Source of the DNA: Corynebacterium lemuris
GTDB lineage: Bacteria; Actinomycetota; Actinomycetes; Mycobacteriales; Mycobacteriaceae
Length of the DNA: 35,080 bases
Assembly: GCF_024919295.1 (NCBI RefSeq)
Contig: NZ_JANWTC010000018.1
Coordinates: forward strand, 1-35,080
Direction of reading: 5' to 3'
Under the pieces are notes generated by a model. It saw nothing but the letters and a program-made list of their open reading frames with translations, ran no database searches and was not told the origin of the DNA. Made by a program: the position numbers and the translations under genes. Position 1 is the first letter of the stretch, and each line of letters opens with the position of its first letter. Shown here in pieces: positions 8,306 to 15,279 of the stretch.

Positions 8306-8363
8306 AAGGTGAAACATGGATCACTGTTTCTCCCCTCGCACCACCCCGGCTAGTCTCTAGTGT

Positions 8364-8840
8364 ATGGCGAACCCCAAGCGCACCTGGCTCGACGGCCCCC
8401 AGATCCCCGGCGAACACGACGACCCCTTCGCTCCCGGCAAATGGCCCGGCGAGAAACTCGGTCTCCCAGAGGCCGGGGCGGGCTCCCTGGCCTCCGTCGC
8501 CCGCCGCGCCGGGGGAGTGACCATCGACTGGATCATGTGCTGGATCCTGGCCATGACCTTCGTCCGCTTCACCGACATCCTCGGTTCTACCCCAACTGTC
8601 ACCCTCATCTTCTGGATGCTCCTGGGTATCATCGGCGGCTGGCTCTTCGCCGGCACCCCGGGCCACAAGCTGCTGGGCATGGGCGTCGCGCGCACCGACG
8701 TCGGCGGCGCCCGCGTGGGTCTCTGGCGCGCTGTCGCGCGCACCCTGCTGACCTCCTTCATCCTGCCGGCCGCGATGGTCGACTCTGACGGCCGCGGCCT
8801 GCACGACCGGGCCACCGGAACCGCCGTCATCCGCAGCTAA
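8364..8840 (+). CDS. RDD-family membrane protein
   Basis: A 158-residue protein of the RDD family, a small membrane family whose general function is poorly defined. Residues about 45-130 carry two or three hydrophobic segments. Conserved features are ARRAGGVTIDWIM (Arg and Asp of the RDD name), TPGHKLLGM and the C-terminal GRGLHDRATGT. The first 40 residues are hydrophilic. It is divergent from glnA, as I recall for C. glutamicum. The ATG is exactly 7 nt after TAGTCT (8351-8356), with no Shine-Dalgarno sequence, so a leaderless transcript is likely. Confidence 0.88.
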   Translation: MANPKRTWLDGPQIPGEHDDPFAPGKWPGEKLGLPEAGAGSLASVARRAGGVTIDWIMCWILAMTFVRFTDILGSTPTVTLIFWMLLGIIGGWLFAGTPGHKLLGMGVARTDVGGARVGLWRAVARTLLTSFILPAAMVDSDGRGLHDRATGTAVIRS

Positions 8841-8989
8841 TCCGCAGCTAGGGGAGGGGGACCTGCGCCCAGGGCCTTGACGTCGGATACTTCTGATCAA
8901 CTCTTTCCTGAAATCTTGTTTCCTGGACCCGAGTTGATCAGATAAAGCAGACGGGGCAGCGTCCTGACAGGGGAGGGTGGCAAAAATTC

Positions 8990-9029
8990 AGATCCCGGGC
9001 TCCGTCATCGCGACGGTGACCCGGGATCT
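8990..9029 (-). terminator. Strong hairpin with T-run on the minus strand
   Basis: AGATCCCGGG (8990-8999) pairs perfectly with CCCGGGATCT (9020-9029), and CCGTC/GACGG extends the stem inside. On the minus strand it is followed by GAATTTTTG, as expected for an intrinsic terminator. It lies about 170 bp beyond the transporter stop, so the transcript it ends has a long 3' region or is a separate RNA. Confidence 0.7.
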
Positions 9030-9171
9030 GCAGCTCCAGCCGAACCTACATTGTGTGTACTTTCACGTGCGCCACTTGCGTGGCATCAGATCGGGTACTC
9101 TGTAGTTTTCTTTTATCCGGTGAAGCGTTACCTGAAGTGTAACCCAGCTCACTTTCGTTGGCAATAGTCTG

Positions 9172-9190
9172 CGCCGAAGATTCTTCGGCG
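9172..9190 (-). terminator. Small hairpin after the transporter gene
   Basis: CGCCGAAGA and TCTTCGGCG are perfect complements around a single T (effectively a 7-bp stem with a 5-nt loop). It begins 6 bases after the transporter stop codon. No T-run follows on the minus strand, so this may be an RNA-stabilising or partial terminator hairpin. Confidence 0.4.
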
Positions 9191-9196
9191 GCAGGT

Positions 9197-10816
9197 TCAG
9201 AACAGCAGAAAGAGCAGCACCTGGGCCAGGAGGATCTTCGCCACCATCGACACCGGATACACCGATGTGTAGCCCTGCGACGGCAGATCATTGCGGGTCA
9301 CGTCATTGACGTAGGACAGCACCGCCGGATGCGTCTGCATGCCCGCCAGGATGCCGGCCGTCTCACCGAAGGACATGCGCATCACCTTGTGGCCGACCAC
9401 GAGCACCAGCACGGAGATGAGCAGGGTGAGCAGCGCGCCGAGGCCGATGATCGTCAGCGAGGTCGGATCCGAGAGCGCGGAACGGAAACCCGCCCCGGCG
9501 GTCGTGCCGATCGCAGCGAGGAACAACGTGATGCCCAGCTGGCGCAGCGCCAGGTTCGCCCCGTAGGGCACCTGCCACACGATCCGCCCCGTGCGTCCCA
9601 GGGCACCGAGTACCAGCGCCACCACCAGTGGCCCGCCGGCACTGCCGAGTTTCAGTTCCGCCCCGCCCGGCAGCGGGATGGCGATCATGCCGAGCGCCAC
9701 ACCGATCATCAGCCCGGCCACCAGGGGAAGGAGGTTGACGTGGGACAGGCGCCGGTAGGAGTCGCCGAACAGGCGGGTGACCTTGTCCATGCGGTTGTGT
9801 GCGGCGACCACGCGGACCCGGTCGCCCAGCTGCAGGATGGTCTCGGGGCCGGCCACCATGTCGTGGTCGCCGCGGCGTACCCGCGTGATCAGCAGTCCCG
9901 CCAGTTGGGGGCGCAGCTGGGCCAGGGGGATGCCCACCAGGTCCTCGTTGGAGACGAAGATCCGCCGGTAGTCCAGGTCGTGGCCGTGGAAGGGTTCCCC
10001 CGGCAGGGCCGTGCCCAGCAGCCCCGTGGCCCGGTCGAGTACCTCCTCCGTGCCCACCACGAAGAGCACGTCCCCCTGCCGTGCCCGGGCACCGTTGCCC
10101 GGTAGACGTTCCGTGCCGTCGCGCTCCAGTCGGGAGACGATCACCTCCAGGCCGAGTTCCTCCGGCAGCTCCGCGATGGTGCCCAGATCTTCGCGGTCGA
10201 CGCGGATGCGGCGGGTGTGGAGCTCGTGCACGGCCACGCCCTGTTCGACGGCCTCGCGCTGGTGGTCGACGCGGAAGGCCTTCGCCGCGACGGCGATGGT
10301 GAGGATCACGATGATCACGCCCAGGGGGTAGGCCAGCGAATAGGCCACCAGCGGCAGGGATTCCGCCGCGCGCAGCTCCCCGGCGTCGGTGATCAGGGAG
10401 GGCAGCGTATCGACGACCGCGGCCATCGCCGGCGTGTTCGTCAGCGCCCCCGTGAACATGCCGGCACCCGTGACCGCGTCAATGTCGAAGAGCCGCACCA
10501 GACCGTAGGCAGCGGCCGTGACCGTCAGGAAGATACCCACGGCCAGGGCGTTGTTGCGCAGTCCCTTGGAACGCAGATCGGCAAAGAAGCCGTGACCGGA
10601 TTCCAGGCCGATGGTGTAGACGAACAGCGACAGACCCACCACGTAGATCAGCGGGGGGATCTGTATCTCCGGCTCCACTGCCGCCATCCCCAGTCCGACG
10701 AAGAGGACGGCGGCCACCCCGAGACGGAAACCCAGGATGCGGATCCGACCGATGAGCAGTCCCACCGTCATGATCACCAGCAGGGCGAGAAGGGGGTTCT
10801 CCACGAAAATGTTCAC
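9197..10816 (-). CDS. AspT/YidE/YbjL-type membrane transporter
   Basis: A 539-residue transporter of the aspartate:alanine exchanger (AAE) family. It has two similar hydrophobic halves (about residues 5-190 and 360-539), each with five to six segments and related motifs (GALTNTPAMAAV in the first, GILAGMQTHPAVLSY in the second). Between them lie two TrkA-C/RCK-C domains (about 200-365) with typical VVGTEEVL and LGDRVRVVA strands. The sequence closely matches the C. glutamicum homologue as I recall it. Substrate is unknown; organic or amino acids are typical for the family. The start is GTG at 10816 (or 10819); the longer frame to 10876 would run through a terminator stem. A hairpin follows the stop. 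Confidence 0.88.
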   Translation of the reverse strand: MNIFVENPLLALLVIMTVGLLIGRIRILGFRLGVAAVLFVGLGMAAVEPEIQIPPLIYVVGLSLFVYTIGLESGHGFFADLRSKGLRNNALAVGIFLTVTAAAYGLVRLFDIDAVTGAGMFTGALTNTPAMAAVVDTLPSLITDAGELRAAESLPLVAYSLAYPLGVIIVILTIAVAAKAFRVDHQREAVEQGVAVHELHTRRIRVDREDLGTIAELPEELGLEVIVSRLERDGTERLPGNGARARQGDVLFVVGTEEVLDRATGLLGTALPGEPFHGHDLDYRRIFVSNEDLVGIPLAQLRPQLAGLLITRVRRGDHDMVAGPETILQLGDRVRVVAAHNRMDKVTRLFGDSYRRLSHVNLLPLVAGLMIGVALGMIAIPLPGGAELKLGSAGGPLVVALVLGALGRTGRIVWQVPYGANLALRQLGITLFLAAIGTTAGAGFRSALSDPTSLTIIGLGALLTLLISVLVLVVGHKVMRMSFGETAGILAGMQTHPAVLSYVNDVTRNDLPSQGYTSVYPVSMVAKILLAQVLLFLLF

Positions 10817-10863
10817 CACGTCATCGTGCCAGAACCGGGGTCGGCACGTGCGGTGGAAATAAA

Positions 10864-10901
10864 ACATCCCGCCCACTCCCCGGAAGGGATGGGCGGGATG
10901 T
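10864..10901 (-). terminator. Intrinsic terminator of the DUF4191 gene
   Basis: ACATCCCGCCCA (10864-10875) pairs perfectly with TGGGCGGGATGT (10890-10901), a 12-bp stem with a 14-nt loop. On the minus strand a TTTTATTT run follows. It lies just after the DUF4191 stop and before the transporter, so it separates the two transcription units. Confidence 0.88.
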
Positions 10902-10927
10902 CAGTGGCGTGCCGGCAGCAGCAGAGG

Positions 10928-11716
10928 CTACTTCGAGCGGCGCTCGCTGGCGCGGCGCATCCGCCGGTTCATGCCGGAGAGGTTGGCGTTGCGCGGCATC
11001 GGGCCCTTCGGCAGACCGGCACCCGGGGCGGCGGAACCGATGGTGTCCATTGCCTCGATCCTGGCGTTGACCGAGTAGACCTCATTCTTCTTGTAGTTGC
11101 GCGGCAGCTTGAGCAGTTCCCGCTGGAGGTTCTTCAGCGGCACCTGGCCCTCGCCGTCACCGACGTACATCTCGTAGACCGGGACATCGCCGGCGAGGCG
11201 GTCCAGGCGGCGCTTCTGCTGGTTGACCAGATCCTTGGCGGCGGCCGGGCTGCCCTCTGCGACGAGGACGACACCCGGGTTGCCCACCACGCGGTGGACG
11301 ATGGCGCTGAGGCTGCGGTTCATCGCGACACCCTGCTTGGAGTGCCACACGATGCCGACGGTGTTGCGCAGGTTATCCAGGGCCCAGCCGGCGGCACCCG
11401 GCTGGTCGCCGACCCGCTCGTACATGGAACCCTCGAGACGGCGGGAGAAGATGAACATCGCCAGCACGAAACCAAGGCCGATGCCCGGGATGAGCATGAA
11501 CCACTGCCCACCCCAGGCCAGGCCGATGAGGAAGAATGCCGCGGCCACGCCGACGATCGCCAGGACCATCAGCGGGATGAGCTTCTTGTCCTGCTTGCGC
11601 TGCATGTTGAAGGCCTGCCACAGCTGACTCCACGTCTGCTTGCGCTTCGCCCGCTTGGCTGCCTTCGCCTCGGCCTTCGCGGCCTTGGTGGCCGCCTTCT
11701 GCTTGTCGTCTGCCAT
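10928..11716 (-). CDS. DUF4191-family membrane protein
   Basis: A 262-residue actinobacterial protein of unknown function. A Lys/Ala-rich basic N-terminus (about 40 residues) is followed by two adjacent membrane segments (about 48-95) and a soluble C-terminal domain ending in a basic tail. It matches the DUF4191 family, which is usually found next to lipA, as here. It begins 33 nt after the lipA stop. The ATG is exactly 7 nt after TAGAGT (minus strand, 11729-11724) without a Shine-Dalgarno sequence, so it may have its own leaderless transcript. No function is proposed; association with lipoate metabolism is only positional. Confidence 0.88.
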   Translation of the reverse strand: MADDKQKAATKAAKAEAKAAKRAKRKQTWSQLWQAFNMQRKQDKKLIPLMVLAIVGVAAAFFLIGLAWGGQWFMLIPGIGLGFVLAMFIFSRRLEGSMYERVGDQPGAAGWALDNLRNTVGIVWHSKQGVAMNRSLSAIVHRVVGNPGVVLVAEGSPAAAKDLVNQQKRRLDRLAGDVPVYEMYVGDGEGQVPLKNLQRELLKLPRNYKKNEVYSVNARIEAMDTIGSAAPGAGLPKGPMPRNANLSGMNRRMRRASERRSK

Positions 11717-11749
11717 GGTCTCTACTCTAGGCGAGGTGCCAGGTTGGTC

Positions 11750-12793
11750 CTAACGTGAGGTGACCGGTGTGTCCTGCGAGGGGCCGTACTTGGCCAGCAG
11801 GGTGGTGGCCTCCTGATCGGTGCTGCCCTGGGAGGTCTCGGCCAGGTGCTTGAGGTTGTCCGGTACCTCCAGACCACGGGCGGCCATGGCCTCGGAGTAG
11901 AGGCGCCCCGCACGGTAGGAGGAACGCACCAGCGGGCCGGACATGACGGCACCGAAACCGAGCTCCTCGGCGAAGTTCTTGTGCTCGACGAACTCCTCCG
12001 GCTTCACCCAACGGTCGATCGGGTGGAACATCGGGCCGGGGCGCAGGTACTGGGTGATGGTGATGATGTCGCAACCCGCGGAATGCAGGTCGGTCAGCGA
12101 CTCGCGGATCTCCTCCGGGGTCTCACCCATGCCCAGGATGAGGTTCGACTTGGTGATCAGGCCGAAGTCACGGGCCTGGCGGATCACGTCGAGGGAACGT
12201 TCGTAGCGGAAGGCCGGGCGGATGCGCTTGAAGATGCGCGGCACCGTCTCCACGTTGTGGGCGAAGACCTCCGGACGGGACTCGAAGACCTCCTGGAGCA
12301 GCTCCGGGCGGCCGGAGAAGTCCGGGACGAGGTTCTCCACGCCGGTGTTCGGGTTGAGAGCGTGGATCTGACGGACGACCTCGGCATAGAGCCAGGCGCC
12401 CTCATCCTCGAGATCATCACGGGTCACACCGGTGATGGTGGAGTAGTTCAGTTCCATCTCGCGGACGGATTCGGCCACACGGCGCGGCTCATCGCGGTCC
12501 AGCGGGTCCGGCTTGGCCGAGTTGATCTGGCAGAAGTCACAGCGGCGGGAGCAGTTCGCACCGCCGATGAGGAACGTCGCCTCGCGGGATTCCCAGCACT
12601 CGTGGATGTTGGGGCAGCCGGCCTCCTGGCACACGGTGTGCAGGCCGGCGCCGGCCACCCGCTTCTTCATGTCCTCGTATTCGGGGCCGGTTTTCACCGC
12701 GTTGCGGATCCACCGCGGCTTGGTCTCGATGGGGGTCTGCGCGTTGCGTTTCTCCACCCGCAGCAGCTTGCGTCCTTCAGGTGCGATAGTCAC
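11750..12793 (-). CDS. lipA: Lipoyl synthase
   Basis: A 347-residue radical-SAM enzyme that inserts two sulfur atoms into protein-bound octanoyl groups, completing lipoate on GcvH and 2-oxoacid dehydrogenase E2 proteins. The auxiliary cluster motif [12 protein letters not shown] gives Cys55, Cys60 and Cys66. The radical-SAM motif CSRRCDFC gives Cys81, Cys85 and Cys88. The C-terminal [11 protein letters not shown] supplies the conserved Ser/Arg of the auxiliary cluster. Length is normal. The start is GTG at 12793 with a purine-rich AGTAGGGTGATG upstream. It lies 43 nt after lipB on the same strand, and the gcv genes and E2 gene, whose products it modifies, are immediately upstream. Confidence 0.97.
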   Translation of the reverse strand: MTIAPEGRKLLRVEKRNAQTPIETKPRWIRNAVKTGPEYEDMKKRVAGAGLHTVCQEAGCPNIHECWESREATFLIGGANCSRRCDFCQINSAKPDPLDRDEPRRVAESVREMELNYSTITGVTRDDLEDEGAWLYAEVVRQIHALNPNTGVENLVPDFSGRPELLQEVFESRPEVFAHNVETVPRIFKRIRPAFRYERSLDVIRQARDFGLITKSNLILGMGETPEEIRESLTDLHSAGCDIITITQYLRPGPMFHPIDRWVKPEEFVEHKNFAEELGFGAVMSGPLVRSSYRAGRLYSEAMAARGLEVPDNLKHLAETSQGSTDQEATTLLAKYGPSQDTPVTSR

Positions 12794-12836
12794 ACCATCA
12801 CCCTACTCTCTTTATTAATAGGCGTAAATGACCAGG

Positions 12837-13601
12837 TCAGCCCTGGGGGGCAGGGACCTGGGGGATTTTCGTCGGATCAGGTGCTTCCGCGAAAGTGTGG
12901 TCGGCGACCTTGAGCCGCCCGGCGAGGGCGGCGTCGAGGGCGTCGAGAAGCGGCGCCGTCATCTCCGCCACCGTGACCTCACGGCCCAGCTCCAGACTGA
13001 GGGTGGTCACGTCGGCATCGTCGATGCCGCAGGCCACAATGTGCTCGTAGAACTCCAGTGTGTTGGAGCAGTTGAGCGCCAGGCCGTGCATCGTCACCCC
13101 GCGGGTGATACGGATACCCAGCGCAGCGATCTTCCGGTCGCGGCGGGTATCGGAGGCGGGAACCCAGACACCAGAACGGCCGTCAATGCGCCCTGCCTTA
13201 TCGGCACCCACCCCACGCACCGCCGCAATCAACGCCTCTTCGAGGCGGCGGACATAGTCGACCACATCCACCGGGTCGGCGAGTTTGATGATGGGGTAGG
13301 CCACCAGCTGACCCTCCCCGTGCCAGGTGATGCGACCACCACGGTCCACATCCACCACCGGCTGGCCGTTGGCGGGACGGTCGGAGGGCTGGGTGCGCTT
13401 CCCCGCGGTGTACACACTGGGGTGCTCCAGGATGAGGACCTGGTCGCCGATCTCACCGGCGGCCCGCTGCTTCGCGAGCTCCGCCTGCAGCTCCCAGGAC
13501 TCCCGGTAATCCACCAGCCCGAGGCGGCGGATCTGAAGGGGCGCGCCATCCGCCCGGATCGAACGGTCGGCGGGGAAGAAGGGTTCACGTGGTGCAGACA
13601 T
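12837..13601 (-). CDS. lipB: Octanoyl-ACP:protein N-octanoyltransferase
   Basis: A 254-residue cytoplasmic transferase that moves octanoate from acyl carrier protein to lipoyl-domain lysines, the step before LipA. Family motifs are [11 protein letters not shown], the [17 protein letters not shown] segment, the catalytic lysine in RKIAALGIR (Lys157) and the acyl-accepting cysteine in IVACGI (Cys191). Start is ATG 13601; TAGCCT lies 10 nt before it and there is no obvious Shine-Dalgarno sequence. It is 38 nt after gcvH and 43 nt before lipA, so a gcvH-lipB-lipA transcript is possible. The C-terminal tail after about residue 230 is low in conservation. Confidence 0.96.
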   Translation of the reverse strand: MSAPREPFFPADRSIRADGAPLQIRRLGLVDYRESWELQAELAKQRAAGEIGDQVLILEHPSVYTAGKRTQPSDRPANGQPVVDVDRGGRITWHGEGQLVAYPIIKLADPVDVVDYVRRLEEALIAAVRGVGADKAGRIDGRSGVWVPASDTRRDRKIAALGIRITRGVTMHGLALNCSNTLEFYEHIVACGIDDADVTTLSLELGREVTVAEMTAPLLDALDAALAGRLKVADHTFAEAPDPTKIPQVPAPQG

Positions 13602-13639
13602 ATTGGGGTACAGGCTACCCCGAACCCCGCATATGTTGT

Positions 13640-14029
13640 CTAGACACCGTTCGCGGCGGCGTACTCCGCCGCCGTCATCAGCTCACCGACCTCCGCCACA
13701 TCCACGCTGAAGAGCCAACCCGCACCGAAAGGATCGGAGTTGATCACCGCGTAGTCGTCGTGCACCGCCTCATTGACCGCTGAGACCGTGCCCGTGACCG
13801 GGGAGTAGAGATCGGAGACGGACTTGGTGGACTCCACCTCACCGCAGGGTTCCCCGGCCGTGACCGTGTCGCCGACAGCCGGCAATTCGGCGTAGACGAC
13901 CTCACCCAGACGCTCGGTGGCCACGGAGGTGATGCCCACCTTCACGGTCGCGCCGACGGCGGCCTCCGGGGTGGAGTCGATCCACTCATGATCCTCGGAA
14001 TAGGAGTAGTTCTCAGGCAGCATGGACAT
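13640..14029 (-). CDS. gcvH: Glycine cleavage system H protein
   Basis: A 129-residue lipoyl carrier that shuttles the aminomethyl group between GcvP, GcvT and dihydrolipoamide dehydrogenase. The lipoylation site is Lys69 in [10 protein letters not shown]. The N-terminal YSEDHEW and GWLF near the C-terminus are typical. Start ATG 14029 is used; a second ATG at 14023 (starting LPENYSYS) is equally possible. A -10-like TAGAAT on the minus strand (14077-14072) may give it a separate promoter. It is separated from gcvT by 143 bp and leads into lipB, which octanoylates this protein. Confidence 0.95.
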   Translation of the reverse strand: MSMLPENYSYSEDHEWIDSTPEAAVGATVKVGITSVATERLGEVVYAELPAVGDTVTAGEPCGEVESTKSVSDLYSPVTGTVSAVNEAVHDDYAVINSDPFGAGWLFSVDVAEVGELMTAAEYAAANGV

Positions 14030-14071
14030 GATGGTCAGGGCCTTTCCGGTAGCGGGGTGGACACGGGCTTG

Positions 14072-14077
14072 ATTCTA
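14072..14077 (-). promoter_or_regulatory. Possible -10 element for gcvH
   Basis: TAGAAT on the minus strand lies in the 143-bp gap between gcvT and gcvH and would start transcription about 36 nt before the gcvH ATG. No convincing -35 hexamer is visible. The rest of the gap is G+C-rich with nothing else recognised. Confidence 0.35.
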
Positions 14078-14172
14078 GGAGAGTGGCCGGTGCGGCGCGG
14101 GGGTTTCGGGCGGGGCGGGTGGCCGGTCCCGCGCAGAGATATTCAGGCACCCCAGGTGGCGGCCCACACCTC

Positions 14173-15276
14173 CTACTTCCCGGCCCGCCGGTAGAACGGC
14201 GTGGCCACGATCTCGACGGGGTGGCGCTTACCGCGGATATCCACCTCCAGTTGCGCACCCTCCTCCGCAACGTCGGGACGCAGCCGGGCCAGGGCCACCG
14301 GGTAACCCAGGGTGGGGGAGGGCTGACCGGAGGTGACGTGCCCGACCAGTTCATCGCCCAGCCACACCTCGGAACCTGCCCGCGCCGCCCGCCGCCCCAG
14401 GCCCTTGAGTCCCACGATCCGGGAGGTGGGCTCCCGGTCCATCAGTACGGAACGGCCCACGAAATCGGCCTCCTTCTTCCCGAAGGCCACGGCCATGCCC
14501 GCCTCCACGGGGGTGATGTCCAGGCCCAGCTCGTTGCCGTAGAGGGACAGGCCGGCCTCCAGACGCAGCGAGTCCCGGGCGGCCAGCCCGGCGGGCACCA
14601 GGCCTGCGCCGGTACCGCACTCCAGCAGCGCATCCCAGGTGGCCCTGCCCTGGACCGGGTCGGTGTAGAGCTCGAAGCCGTCCTCCCCGGTGTAACCGGT
14701 ACGTGCACACAGCATCTTCCTGCCGTAGACCTCCACGACGGCGCAGGTGTAGTACTTCAGCTCCTCGACGAGGTGTTTGTGCTGTTCGGAAACGATCCGC
14801 AACAGGATCTCCTGCGCCCGCGGCCCCTGCAGGGCCAGCAGCACGGTGTGGTCGGATTCGTTCTTCAGTTCCACCGACCAGCCCTTGGACCGTGCCCGCA
14901 TCGCGGCCCACACCACGTCGGTGTTGCCGGCGTTGGGCACGGCGAGGAACTCGGTCTCGCCGAGGCGGTAGATGAGCAGGTCGTCGAGGATGCCGCCCTC
15001 GTCGTCGACGAGCATGGTGTATTTCGCCTTGTGCACCGGCATGGTCGACAGCGTGGAGATGAACGCGTGATCCAGGTACTCGCCGGCCTGCTCACCGGTG
15101 ATGCGGATCTCGCCCATGTGGGAGAGGTCGAACAGTCCGGCGGCGGTACGCACAGCGCGGTGTTCGTCGAGTTCACTGCCGTATTTCAGGGGCATGTTCC
15201 ACGGTCCGAAGGGGGTGAAGGTGGCGCCCAGTTTCTCGTGGCGGTCGTGCAGGGGGCTGTTGTGCAGCTCGGACAT
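14173..15276 (-). CDS. gcvT: Glycine cleavage system T protein (aminomethyltransferase)
   Basis: A 367-residue tetrahydrofolate-dependent aminomethyltransferase that releases ammonia from the H-protein intermediate and forms 5,10-methylene-THF. Recognisable parts are the N-terminal LHDRHEKLGATFTPFGPWNMP region, LSHMGEI, the YTMLVDDEGGILDD segment with the catalytic Asp region, GYTGEDGFE and the C-terminal GHVTSG. Length is normal for the family. The ATG lies 3 nt after the gcvP stop, and the GAGGAG ribosome-binding site is within the end of gcvP, so translation is coupled to gcvP. Confidence 0.96.
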   Translation of the reverse strand: MSELHNSPLHDRHEKLGATFTPFGPWNMPLKYGSELDEHRAVRTAAGLFDLSHMGEIRITGEQAGEYLDHAFISTLSTMPVHKAKYTMLVDDEGGILDDLLIYRLGETEFLAVPNAGNTDVVWAAMRARSKGWSVELKNESDHTVLLALQGPRAQEILLRIVSEQHKHLVEELKYYTCAVVEVYGRKMLCARTGYTGEDGFELYTDPVQGRATWDALLECGTGAGLVPAGLAARDSLRLEAGLSLYGNELGLDITPVEAGMAVAFGKKEADFVGRSVLMDREPTSRIVGLKGLGRRAARAGSEVWLGDELVGHVTSGQPSPTLGYPVALARLRPDVAEEGAQLEVDIRGKRHPVEIVATPFYRRAGK

Positions 15277-15279
15277 GGC

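Larger units (their letters stand above)
8841..9196. other. Structured intergenic region without a recognised gene
   Basis: This 356-bp gap separates the convergent RDD and transporter genes. It has an 11-bp perfect inverted repeat (CTGATCAACTC at 8893-8903, GAGTTGATCAG at 8931-8941) with a 27-nt loop, a second long hairpin at 8990-9029, a GTTAC-N7-GTAAC dyad at 9127-9143 and a hairpin next to the transporter stop at 9172-9190. Open frames here look like shadows. A small RNA or operator cluster is possible but unproven. Confidence 0.5.

Noticed and set aside
8309..8324. GTGA...TCAC upstream of glnA as a GlxR site
   Set aside because: The half-sites are separated by 8 nt instead of 6, so it does not fit the GlxR consensus; it is kept only as an unnamed dyad.
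9046..9291. Minus-strand ORF beyond the transporter stop
   Set aside because: Its first part is an out-of-frame shadow of the transporter and its tail has no family resemblance or ribosome-binding site.
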